From contig CANQIR010000042.1 in the NCBI GenBank assembly GCA_947624095.1, positions 1 through 9,061 of the forward strand: a stretch of 9,061 bases of DNA, written 5' to 3'. A program made the position numbers and the translations under genes. Below the pieces are notes generated by a model. It worked only from the letters and a program-made list of their open reading frames with translations, ran no database searches and was not told where the DNA came from. This document shows, in pieces, positions 1 through 5,816 of the stretch (within the stretch, counting starts at the first letter, position 1; each line of letters begins with the position of its first letter). The stretch comes from an uncultured Bacilli bacterium (GTDB lineage: Bacteria > Bacillota_I > Bacilli_A > RF39 > UBA660).

Positions 1-777
1 TATTTTTTCTTTAACCCAACAAGCTGGTTGTAATGGTGTCCAAAAAAATCCTGGAGCAATCGCATTAACTCGAATATTCCTTAAAGCCAAATTTCTTGCC
101 AAACTTCTTGTAAATCCCACAATCGCTCCCTTAGTTGTTACATAATCAATGAGTTGTGGTTCCCCATAAAAAGTAGTTACGGAAGACAAATTAATAATTG
201 AATCTCCACTATGTAAATGTGGTAGTACCATTTTAGTTAAATAAAACATTCCATAAATATTAACTTTCATCGTTTTATCAAATTGCTCATCACTAATATC
301 TTCTAAACTATCTGCCTGATATTGCACTCCTGCATTATTAACTAAGATATTTATTTTTCCAAACTTTTCTAAAGTACATTCAACAATCTTCTCACAAAAC
401 TTCTTATCCCGAATATCCCCTGATATTAATAAACATTCGCCACCTAAATTTTCTATATATTCCTTAGTTTCTTCCGCATCCCTATGCTCATCTAAGTAGG
501 GGATTACTACTTTAGCACCTTCCTTGACAAAAGCAATAGCAGCGGATTTTCCTAAACCACTATCACCACCAGTAATAATTGCTACTTTATCTTTCAATTT
601 TCCACTGCCTTTATAATCCGGATTATCAAATATTGGTTGGGGTACCATTAAATATTCCATTCCCGGTTGTTTTTCCTGTTCTTGCTCCGGTGCTAAAATA
701 TGATATTTAGTATATTGCACCCCATAATTTCCATAGTATTTATAAGCTTTGTTTCCATAATGATAATCATAATCCAT
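1..777 (-). CDS. Short-chain dehydrogenase/reductase, GSP39/YghA-like (3' end outside window)
   Basis: This is a probable NAD(P)-dependent cytosolic oxidoreductase of the classical SDR type; the substrate cannot be read from sequence. The 259 visible codons are open from an ATG at 777-775, preceded by a strong AGGAGG site, and run off the window edge. The Rossmann nucleotide-binding motif TGGDSGLG is at residues 69-76 and NNAG at 147-150. The classical tetrad is complete: Asn173, Ser199, Tyr212 and Lys216 (YVTTK). The PGM...PQPIFDNPDYKGSGKL stretch ahead of the Rossmann fold (about 39-61) is typical of the Bacillus general stress protein 39 / YhdF / YdaD and E. coli YghA group, which suggests a stress role by analogy. 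The first 25 residues hold nine tyrosines and are low complexity, which is odd for the family. It is divergent from the deformylase-like gene. Missing at the 3' end are probably the last 25-30 residues. Confidence 0.93.
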   Translation of the reverse strand, partial: MDYDYHYGNKAYKYYGNYGVQYTKYHILAPEQEQEKQPGMEYLMVPQPIFDNPDYKGSGKLKDKVAIITGGDSGLGKSAAIAFVKEGAKVVIPYLDEHRDAEETKEYIENLGGECLLISGDIRDKKFCEKIVECTLEKFGKINILVNNAGVQYQADSLEDISDEQFDKTMKVNIYGMFYLTKMVLPHLHSGDSIINLSSVTTFYGEPQLIDYVTTKGAIVGFTRSLARNLALRNIRVNAIAPGFFWTPLQPACWVKEKI

Positions 778-795
778 ATCTATACCTCCTTTTAC

Positions 796-824
796 ACTAT
801 ATGATAAATGCCCAATTATGTTAA
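796..824 (-). promoter_or_regulatory. Predicted sigma-A promoter of the SDR gene
   Basis: On the minus strand TTAACA (824-819) is separated by 17 bases from TATAGT (801-796), each a 5/6 match to the -35 and -10 consensus. Transcription would begin just upstream of the AGGAGG site, giving a very short leader. It partly overlaps the region of the opposing promoter. Confidence 0.5.
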
Positions 825-827
825 AAA

Positions 828-838
828 TGTGCTACAAT
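828..838 (+). promoter_or_regulatory. Predicted extended -10 promoter of the deformylase-like gene
   Basis: TGCTACAAT at 830-838 is an extended -10 element (TG, one base, then TACAAT). No good -35 lies at the expected distance (809-815). The context TGTGCTA-A-AAT recurs upstream of the HD gene at 4043-4053. Start of transcription is expected near 845. Confidence 0.5.
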
Positions 839-870
839 TAAATTAATTAAAAGTTTAGATACTATCTATT

Positions 871-875
871 GGAGG
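871..875 (+). promoter_or_regulatory. Ribosome binding site fixing the start at 881
   Basis: GGAGG ends five bases before the ATG at 881. The in-frame TTG at 869 overlaps this site and cannot be the start, so the longer reading frame should be shortened by four codons. Confidence 0.85.
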
Positions 876-880
876 CAAAA

Positions 881-1498
881 ATGAATAATTATGAATTAAA
901 AACAATTGCTAATGATGAACAATACTTAAGACAGAAGTCTGTACCAGTTAAATTCCCTGATCCAATGTTACAAGAAGAAATAGCTGCTTTAGAATCTTAC
1001 TGTCTTAATAATGATGTCCTAGCTATGGCTTCCATCCAAATAGGGATTCCCAAAAGAATCATTTACCTTAAAAATACTAATCTAGATATCGTTAACGAAT
1101 ATCAAGAAAATCCTGATAAAAAACTAGATAATTCCTATAATGAAGCTCGTATTTTAATAAACCCCGTTATTACAAAGAAAATCGGTTTAACTGAATATTG
1201 GGAAGCCTGTGCTAGTTGCTTAAATAATATGGGTCATGTTTTACGTCCTTATCGAATGGAAATAAAATACCAAGATATTAAAGGTAAAAAACATCAAGAA
1301 ATGTTCACTGGTTTTGAATCTACTGTCTTATCTCACGAAATCGATCATCTAGATGGTATTCTACATATGGATATCGCTTTAGAAGTCTTAGAAATGGCTG
1401 AAAGAGATCGTCGTATCTTCCGTCAAACCCATAACTATAATATTATTTCCAAAACTAGTGATTACGAAAAACTAAAATTAAGATTTAATTCCCGTTAG
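881..1498 (+). CDS. Divergent peptide deformylase-family metalloprotein
   Basis: Peptide deformylases remove the formyl group from the N-terminal methionine of new proteins in the cytosol, using a metal held by Cys-His-His and a catalytic Glu. This 205-residue protein keeps all of these: Cys110, His152, Glu153 and His156 in the motif HEIDHLDGIL, plus the motif-1 Gln53. Two usually strict motifs have drifted. Motif 1 (GxGLAAxQ) reads VLAMASIQ at 46-53, losing both glycines, and motif 2 (EGCLS) reads EACAS at 108-112. A charged C-terminal tail (about 170-205) follows the catalytic helix. The genome may carry a canonical def gene elsewhere, with this copy specialised; that is inference. It appears to be a single-gene unit with its own promoter and a terminator overlapping the stop codon. 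Family membership is sure; full deformylase activity is not. Confidence 0.88.
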   Translation: MNNYELKTIANDEQYLRQKSVPVKFPDPMLQEEIAALESYCLNNDVLAMASIQIGIPKRIIYLKNTNLDIVNEYQENPDKKLDNSYNEARILINPVITKKIGLTEYWEACASCLNNMGHVLRPYRMEIKYQDIKGKKHQEMFTGFESTVLSHEIDHLDGILHMDIALEVLEMAERDRRIFRQTHNYNIISKTSDYEKLKLRFNSR

Positions 1499-1510
1499 GG
1501 ATTTTTTTTT
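1490..1510 (+). terminator. Short intrinsic terminator overlapping the deformylase-like stop codon
   Basis: TCCC (1490-1493) pairs with GGGA (1498-1501) around a GTTA loop, followed by nine Ts. The TAG stop at 1496-1498 lies inside the hairpin. The stem is only four strong pairs, so efficiency is uncertain. Confidence 0.6.
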
Positions 1511-1555
1511 ATCATAAAAATAACTCCTCATCACAAAATAATATTGGTGATAAAA

Positions 1556-2803
1556 ATGCGAAAAATAATAATCTTTTTACTTATTTTACTAATCTATACA
1601 GCTTTCACAACTAGTAAAGAATTAAATATCCCAACCTATGATGATCCATATAATGATCAATATATCTTAGATATTCCTGAAAATGCTAAATATTATATAG
1701 AACAAGTCTCTGATGAAATAATTCTTACTCCCGAAGAAATAACTAGTTATAATGCTATAATTAAATCTAAAACATCTAGCATCTATGATTTAAATATTTC
1801 TTCCCTTACCAAATCTGAAGTATTAAAAATGCTTGAAAAATACCCAGCTCCCGCACTTCCTAAGTACGACAATAAATTTTCTATAACTCCTAAAGATATT
1901 AATAATGCCTTAGCTAATCGCAATCTTTCTAATCTACCAGAAATTATCTATCCAAAACGAGCTTTAACTACTAATCGAACAAATCTAAAATCATTACCAA
2001 CTACTAAACATTTTTATAGTACTCAAAATTTAGCCAACTTCGATGCTATCCAAGAAACTGAACTCCATCTTAACGAACCAGTATTAGTCCTTCATCAAAG
2101 TCTAGATTCTAATTTTGTCTTAGTTATTTCCACTACCTATATTGGTTGGATCCCCTCTAACGATATTGTTTATGCCAATGAAGACCAACTAGATTATTTT
2201 ACCAATACAAAATTTGGTATTATTACTAAACCCCTTCTAAAAATTGATAATCTCTTACTAGATATGAGTACCAAATTACCATACCTTGGCGTCAATAAAA
2301 ATGGTTATGAATTTGCCGTTCCTGCTAAAGATTCTCAAGATAATTTAATAATTAATAAAATTACCATTCCCCAAAATAGTGCCAGTATTGGCTACTTACC
2401 TTATACTAAACCTAATCTCTATGCTTTAGCTTTTGCTTACGAAGGTACACCTTATAAATGGGGTGGGGAAGGTAACGGTGTAGATTGTTCTAGTTATGTT
2501 GCGAATATCTACCGAGTATTCGGCTTTATTTTCCCCAGAAATACTAGTGATCAAAAAGATAGTGTAGGTAAAATTTCTTCTTTAAAAAATTTAACCAATA
2601 ATGCTAAATTAGAACTTCTTCAAAAAAATTATCCCTCTCTTTTATATCAAAATGGTCACGTTTTAATTTACCTAGGACAAAAAGATACCAATTATATGGT
2701 AATCAGTGCCTCCGGTAATTTAAAAAATATGCAAGTAACTACTGAAACATTAAATTCATCTAACTATTTATCTAATATTGATCGTTTCATTTCCGTTGAA
2801 TAA
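1556..2803 (+). CDS. Secreted SH3-domain NlpC/P60 cell-wall peptidase
   Basis: This is a predicted exported gamma-D-glutamyl/L-amino acid endopeptidase that would cut peptidoglycan stem peptides. The start is the ATG at 1556, behind GGTGAT; TTG 1544 and GTG 1547 fall on or before that site. Residues 1-20 form a signal peptide or N-terminal anchor. Residues 28-125 match the position of the stabilising domain in BtNlpC/YkfC-type enzymes. Residues 135-207 look like a first SH3b domain (TTYIGWIPSNDIVYA) and 218-282 like a second. The NlpC/P60 domain covers about 287-415, with the catalytic Cys311 in DCSSYV and His368 in NGHVLIYLG. The third catalytic position, usually His, aligns with Ser384 (VISASGN), so the triad may be altered. 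Its 415 residues fit the multi-SH3 subfamily. There is no clear terminator behind it; the next gene's promoter begins at its stop codon. Confidence 0.9.
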   Translation: MRKIIIFLLILLIYTAFTTSKELNIPTYDDPYNDQYILDIPENAKYYIEQVSDEIILTPEEITSYNAIIKSKTSSIYDLNISSLTKSEVLKMLEKYPAPALPKYDNKFSITPKDINNALANRNLSNLPEIIYPKRALTTNRTNLKSLPTTKHFYSTQNLANFDAIQETELHLNEPVLVLHQSLDSNFVLVISTTYIGWIPSNDIVYANEDQLDYFTNTKFGIITKPLLKIDNLLLDMSTKLPYLGVNKNGYEFAVPAKDSQDNLIINKITIPQNSASIGYLPYTKPNLYALAFAYEGTPYKWGGEGNGVDCSSYVANIYRVFGFIFPRNTSDQKDSVGKISSLKNLTNNAKLELLQKNYPSLLYQNGHVLIYLGQKDTNYMVISASGNLKNMQVTTETLNSSNYLSNIDRFISVE

Positions 2804-2824
2804 TTTTCTCTACTTTTGTATAAT
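2796..2824 (+). promoter_or_regulatory. Sigma-A promoter of the MBL-fold gene
   Basis: TTGAAT (2796-2801) and a perfect TATAAT (2819-2824) are separated by 17 bases. The -35 element overlaps the last codon and stop of the NlpC/P60 gene, so the metallo-hydrolase can be expressed on its own, about 25 bases upstream of its ATG. Confidence 0.75.
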
Positions 2825-2854
2825 TTAACTTAGAGAAAGTAGGGTAGAGAAGAT

Positions 2855-3979
2855 ATGTCTGAATTTTTAGCTAACCATATACTATTCCGCATTTTATTGC
2901 GTATTCTTATCATTTTATTAATTATCACGGTAATAGTTATTTTATTTCTTCTTCTTTGGCCGCCATTTGGTTCTTCTCCATCTAAAAGCGACCGTTTAGA
3001 TTATGCTAGAAGAGCTAGTAATTACCAAGCTAATAAATTTCAAAATGAAGGTGACTTTACCTTAATGAGTAATAATGGTACCAATGAATTTATTTCTCAT
3101 AAAAAACCTATTCCTACTGATAAAATACCTGTTGAAAAACCAATTATAACAGAAAATCCCTCTAAAGAAGATTTTACCATTACTTGGCTTGGTCATTCCA
3201 GTTTATTAATTACCCTAAATGGTCTCAATATCTTAGTCGACCCAGTGTTTAATGATATAACTTCTCCCGTTTCTTTTATTGGTCCTAAAAGATTTAGTGA
3301 TCTTCCTTTATCTATTGAAGAATTACCATCTATTGACTTAGTATTAATTACTCATGACCATTACGACCATTTAGATTATCAAACTATCAAAAATATTGAT
3401 TCTAAAGTTAGTCATTACATTGTTCCTTTAGGTATTGAAAATCATCTAATTAGTTGGCACATTAACCAAGATAAGATTACCAACTTAGCTTGGTGGGAAG
3501 AAACCAATTTTTCTGATTTAATGATTGCTTTAACTCCCGCTCGTCATTATTCTGGTCGTAGTTTAGGTGATCAAGGCAATACATTATGGGGTTCCTATGT
3601 CCTAAAATCAGCTAATTACCAAGTATATCTTAGTGGTGATAGTGGATATTATAATCATTTTAATGAAATATATCAAAAATATGGTGAATTTGATTTAGCT
3701 CTTTTAGATTCTGGTCAGTATGATGCTAACTGGACAAATGTTCATATGAAACCTCAAGAATCCGTGCAAGCTGCTATCGACCTTCATACTAAAGTAGCAA
3801 TGCCTATCCATTGGGGCGCATTCCGTCTAGCAAATCATCCTTGGGATGATACGGCCGTAGCTTTCACTCAATATGCTAAAAGTCAAAATCTTTCCTATTT
3901 TATACCTAAAATTGGTCAAACTGTAAATTTCTCAGAATATAATAAATATCAGGAAGAGTGGTGGCAAAACATCAATTAA
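2855..3979 (+). CDS. Membrane-anchored MBL-fold metallohydrolase, NAPE-PLD/UlaG-like
   Basis: This is a zinc-dependent hydrolase of the metallo-beta-lactamase fold; the NAPE-PLD/UlaG branch includes phospholipid and lactone hydrolases, and the substrate here is unknown. Residues 9-35 form one strongly hydrophobic segment. The linker 39-66 (FGSSPSKSDRLDY ... KFQNEGDF) is the pre-domain segment common in bacterial members. Metal ligands are visible: H167-x-H169-x-D171-H172 (THDHYDHLD), His231 in ARHYSGRSLGDQ, Asp262 in SGDSGY and His319 in PIHWGAF. The LWGSYVL stretch after His231 is characteristic of NAPE-PLD homologues. At 374 residues it is complete. The ATG at 2855 follows a weak AGGG/GAGAAG-type site. 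It is preceded by its own promoter. If the positive-inside rule holds, the few basic residues flanking the helix do not settle which side the catalytic domain faces. Confidence 0.92.
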   Translation: MSEFLANHILFRILLRILIILLIITVIVILFLLLWPPFGSSPSKSDRLDYARRASNYQANKFQNEGDFTLMSNNGTNEFISHKKPIPTDKIPVEKPIITENPSKEDFTITWLGHSSLLITLNGLNILVDPVFNDITSPVSFIGPKRFSDLPLSIEELPSIDLVLITHDHYDHLDYQTIKNIDSKVSHYIVPLGIENHLISWHINQDKITNLAWWEETNFSDLMIALTPARHYSGRSLGDQGNTLWGSYVLKSANYQVYLSGDSGYYNHFNEIYQKYGEFDLALLDSGQYDANWTNVHMKPQESVQAAIDLHTKVAMPIHWGAFRLANHPWDDTAVAFTQYAKSQNLSYFIPKIGQTVNFSEYNKYQEEWWQNIN

Positions 3980-4001
3980 AAAACTCTTCATTTACAGTCA
4001 A

Positions 4002-4017
4002 GAATTTTTAAAAATTC
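4002..4017. repeat. 16-base AT palindrome between MBL and HD genes
   Basis: GAATTTTTAAAAATTC reads the same on both strands. It has no loop, no GC stem and no T-tract, so it is a poor terminator; it could be a protein site or chance in AT-rich DNA. Confidence 0.35.
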
Positions 4018-4042
4018 CAAACCCTTTATTTTTATTCTAAAA

Positions 4043-4053
4043 TGTGCTAAAAT
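4043..4053 (+). promoter_or_regulatory. Predicted extended -10 promoter of the HD gene
   Basis: TGCTAAAAT at 4045-4053 is an extended -10 element; the -35 region (4025-4030, TTTATT) is weak. The flanking TGTGCTA is the same as in the promoter near 830. Start of transcription is expected near 4060, just ahead of the GAGGTG site. Confidence 0.5.
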
Positions 4054-4063
4054 GATTTAGTCC

Positions 4064-4069
4064 GAGGTG
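4064..4069 (+). promoter_or_regulatory. Ribosome binding site fixing the start at 4076
   Basis: GAGGTG lies six bases before the ATG at 4076. The in-frame GTG at 4067 is part of this site, so the three-codon longer start is rejected. Confidence 0.85.
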
Positions 4070-4075
4070 AAAAAG

Positions 4076-4573
4076 ATGAGTAAAAATACAACTCAATCCT
4101 TTGAAGCAGTAGTAAGTGACATCTTAAATAATGAAGATTTTAATAAATTAAATAACGAATTACATCACGGGATAACCAGATATGAACACGTAGTCCGTGT
4201 TGCTAAAACAACTTATCGCGTAGGCAAATTATTTCATCTAAAAAATAATAATCAAACAACTAGAGCTGCTTTATTACACGATTTTTATACTGATGATGAA
4301 ATGAAAGATGCCTCTAAGACAGCTAAACTAACTATTCATCCCCAATTAGCCTATAATAATGCAATTAAATACTATAATCTTAATAATATCCAAGAAAATA
4401 TTATTAAATCCCATATGTTTCCCTTAAAAGGGGATAAGCCAAAGTACAAAGAAGCATGGCTAGTTAGTGGCGTTGATAAAATCGTTGCTTTATACGAAAT
4501 GTATCGTTATAAAGCTAGCTTACTAATTAATATTTGGGCTTTATTCTTATTTAATATCATCATTTACAAATAA
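4076..4573 (+). CDS. HD-domain phosphohydrolase
   Basis: HD proteins are metal-dependent phosphohydrolases acting on nucleotides or other phosphoesters; the exact substrate here is unknown. The 165-residue protein shows the family pattern in order: His38 in RYEHVVRVA, the His68-Asp69 doublet in ALLHDFY, His88 in IHPQLAYNNA, His113 in KSHMFPL and Asp134 in SGVDKIVALYEMY. The His...HD...Asp spacing fits an active domain, and the added HP and SHM...PL motifs are typical of small single-domain HD proteins in Firmicutes. The last 19 residues (147-165) are strongly hydrophobic (SLLINIWALFLFNIIIY) and could be a membrane-binding helix or part of the hydrophobic core. The gene has its own promoter and converges on the J-like gene, sharing a terminator that starts inside its stop codon. 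Confidence 0.88.
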   Translation: MSKNTTQSFEAVVSDILNNEDFNKLNNELHHGITRYEHVVRVAKTTYRVGKLFHLKNNNQTTRAALLHDFYTDDEMKDASKTAKLTIHPQLAYNNAIKYYNLNNIQENIIKSHMFPLKGDKPKYKEAWLVSGVDKIVALYEMYRYKASLLINIWALFLFNIIIYK

Positions 4574-4598
4574 AAAGTTTGGCATTCCAAACTTTTTT
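4572..4598. terminator. Bidirectional intrinsic terminator between convergent genes
   Basis: AAAAAGTTTGG (4572-4582) pairs perfectly with CCAAACTTTTT (4587-4597) around a CATT loop. The flanking A and T runs give a U-tail in both directions. It fills the whole gap and overlaps both stop codons (TAA 4571-4573 on plus, TAA 4599-4597 on minus). Confidence 0.9.
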
Positions 4599-5559
4599 AC
4601 TTATATCCATAACTATGAGAATTTCTTAATTCCTCAATTCCCTTAAAATACTCATCTACTAAATAACTAATATCACCAATATGTACTCCATATGCTACAT
4701 CTAATCCCATTTCCTTAGCCATAATAAACATTAATGTTGGACTAGATAATTCTATATCTCGTAATTTCTCTCTAGTTTTACGATTAGTAAATCCTTGAAT
4801 ACTACCTTCTTTAATTAATTTAGCTAAAGCATACTTTGCTTGATTAGCATTATATTTTTGATAAGTTTCCAAAGTAGCTTCACTTACAAAAGAATTAGCA
4901 AATCTTTCTGTATCCTCAACTACACAATTAGCTATTTGAATACTATCTAAACCCGGATAAGCTTTAAACATACATTCCAAAACAATATTCCGACTAATAG
5001 AAGTAATCTTATCCCTCGTTCCCTGATTTCTCGTAAATCCATTTAAATAGCCGTTAGTAATATACTTTCTAATAGCTTCAGCACAATTTTTAGTTCCATA
5101 CTTTGCACAAGTTGGTAATAAATATTTTCCAAATATTAGAAATAATCTTTCCTTTTCTTTTTCCAGCTCATCTTCTTCATTTTCTTCATCAAATGATATA
5201 GTTCTATCTTCATAATAAGTATATTTAGCTTTCTGTTTTTCCTTTTCTTCTTTAATTAATTTTTGATCATATTCTTTTTTCTTATATGGTGTTATAACAA
5301 TTTGATAAAATGATTTATAACATTCACATACTTCCGGATAGACACTTCTTAGATGTTCAGGAACATTATAAATAAAATCTGGATGAAATAACACTCTAAA
5401 TCTCATTTTAGTCATATAATCTTGAATCTGTTCAGGACTTAAACTTTTATCAATACCAAATAAATCATAATAATTAATAAATTGTCTACCATTATATTCA
5501 TTAATATACTTATGAATTGTTCTAATTAATAAACCCATTTCTTCTTGTCTTATTGCCAT
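4597..5559 (-). CDS. J-like domain protein with duplicated C-terminal module, function unknown
   Basis: The chosen start is the ATG at 5559-5557, five bases after TAGGTG; this gives 320 residues. A TTG 18 codons upstream gives a longer frame but sits on the predicted -35 element. Residues 28-98 resemble a J-domain: NYYDLFGIDKSLSPEQIQ, then the HPD tripeptide at 59-61 (FRVLFHPD), then a third helix ending KKKEYDQKL. HPD is what J-domains use to stimulate Hsp70/DnaK ATPase. Residues 99-140 are a highly charged Lys/Glu linker, probably coiled coil. The C-terminal half carries two related modules, about 150-204 and 232-286, sharing KY, K-x-I, G-x(3)-GFT and TR-x-K. No Gly/Phe-rich region or zinc fingers exist, so it is not DnaJ itself. 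It may direct DnaK to a specific client. Cytosolic, with no signal or membrane segment. Confidence 0.82.
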   Translation of the reverse strand: MAIRQEEMGLLIRTIHKYINEYNGRQFINYYDLFGIDKSLSPEQIQDYMTKMRFRVLFHPDFIYNVPEHLRSVYPEVCECYKSFYQIVITPYKKKEYDQKLIKEEKEKQKAKYTYYEDRTISFDEENEEDELEKEKERLFLIFGKYLLPTCAKYGTKNCAEAIRKYITNGYLNGFTRNQGTRDKITSISRNIVLECMFKAYPGLDSIQIANCVVEDTERFANSFVSEATLETYQKYNANQAKYALAKLIKEGSIQGFTNRKTREKLRDIELSSPTLMFIMAKEMGLDVAYGVHIGDISYLVDEYFKGIEELRNSHSYGYK

Positions 5560-5564
5560 CCAAA

Positions 5565-5570
5565 CACCTA
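5565..5570 (-). promoter_or_regulatory. Ribosome binding site fixing the start at 5559
   Basis: TAGGTG on the minus strand lies five bases before the ATG at 5559-5557. No such site precedes the upstream TTG at 5613. Confidence 0.7.
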
Positions 5571-5584
5571 CTATTCTTATAATT

Positions 5585-5613
5585 ATTTTATCCCGTTCTA
5601 AAAAATAAATCAA
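5585..5613 (-). promoter_or_regulatory. Sigma-A promoter of the J-like gene
   Basis: TTGATT (5613-5608) and TAAAAT (5590-5585) are exactly 17 bases apart on the minus strand. Transcription would start near 5578, about 20 bases before the ATG. Confidence 0.6.
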
Positions 5614-5627
5614 TTTTATTAATAATA

Positions 5628-5636
5628 TGATATAAT
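5628..5636 (+). promoter_or_regulatory. Extended -10 promoter of tRNA-Arg
   Basis: TGATATAAT at 5628-5636 is a perfect TATAAT with an extended TG. The start of transcription near 5643 leaves a leader of about eight bases before the tRNA. The -35 position for a 17-base spacer is 5608-5613 (AATCAA), a poor match. Confidence 0.7.
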
Positions 5637-5650
5637 TACTTTACATAAAT

Positions 5651-5727
5651 GTCCTCGTAGCTCAGCTGGATAGAGCATACGCCTCCTAAGCGTGGGGTCG
5701 GAAGTTCAAATCTTCTCGGGGACGCCA
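5651..5727 (+). tRNA. tRNA-Arg (anticodon CCT, reads AGG)
   Basis: The 77-base sequence folds as a complete cloverleaf. GTCCTCG pairs with CGGGGAC (one T-G pair) in the acceptor stem. The D stem is GCTC/GAGC, with an AGCTGGATA loop. The anticodon stem TACGC/GCGTG (one T-G pair) encloses the loop CTCCTAA with anticodon CCT. The T arm is GGAAG/CTTCT with a TTCAAAT loop. A discriminator G and encoded CCA end it. A hairpin terminator follows. Confidence 0.96.
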
Positions 5728-5742
5728 TTTAAGAAAACGCAT

Positions 5743-5768
5743 CCTGTAAAATTACAGGTTTTTTATTT
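5743..5768 (+). terminator. Intrinsic terminator after tRNA-Arg
   Basis: CCTGTA (5743-5748) pairs with TACAGG (5753-5758) around an AAAT loop, followed by a T-rich run from 5759. It closes the single-gene tRNA unit. Confidence 0.85.
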
Positions 5769-5778
5769 AACCATTTTT

Positions 5779-5787
5779 TGTTATACT
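5779..5787 (+). promoter_or_regulatory. Predicted extended -10 promoter of the winged-helix/TPR gene
   Basis: TGTTATACT at 5779-5787 is an extended -10 element (TATACT). The -35 position falls in the T-tract of the tRNA terminator and has no clear hexamer. The gene's AGGAGA site is at 5803-5808. Confidence 0.5.
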
Positions 5788-5816
5788 AATATTTATAGAT
5801 ATAGGAGAATTGTAAA

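Noticed and set aside
869..880. TTG start four codons before the deformylase-like ATG
   Set aside because: It overlaps the GGAGG site that serves the ATG at 881.
1544..1555. TTG or GTG start ahead of the NlpC/P60 ATG
   Set aside because: Both overlap or precede the GGTGAT site; the ATG at 1556 opens directly into a signal peptide.
3980..4017. Intrinsic terminator after the MBL-fold gene
   Set aside because: AAAACTCTT/AAGAATTTT pairs only with a mismatch and the AT palindrome has no loop or T-tract; no convincing terminator is visible.
4076..5559. HD gene plus J-like gene as a two-gene defence system
   Set aside because: They are convergent with a shared terminator, so not an operon, and the HD protein has ordinary housekeeping-type motifs.
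5560..5613. Longer N terminus of the J-like protein from TTG 5613
   Set aside because: The TTG lies on the predicted -35 element, lacks a ribosome binding site, and the ATG at 5559 has TAGGTG at the right distance.
5651..5727. tRNA-Arg as an integration site of a mobile element
   Set aside because: No integrase, no repeated tRNA 3' end and no change in gene character around it.
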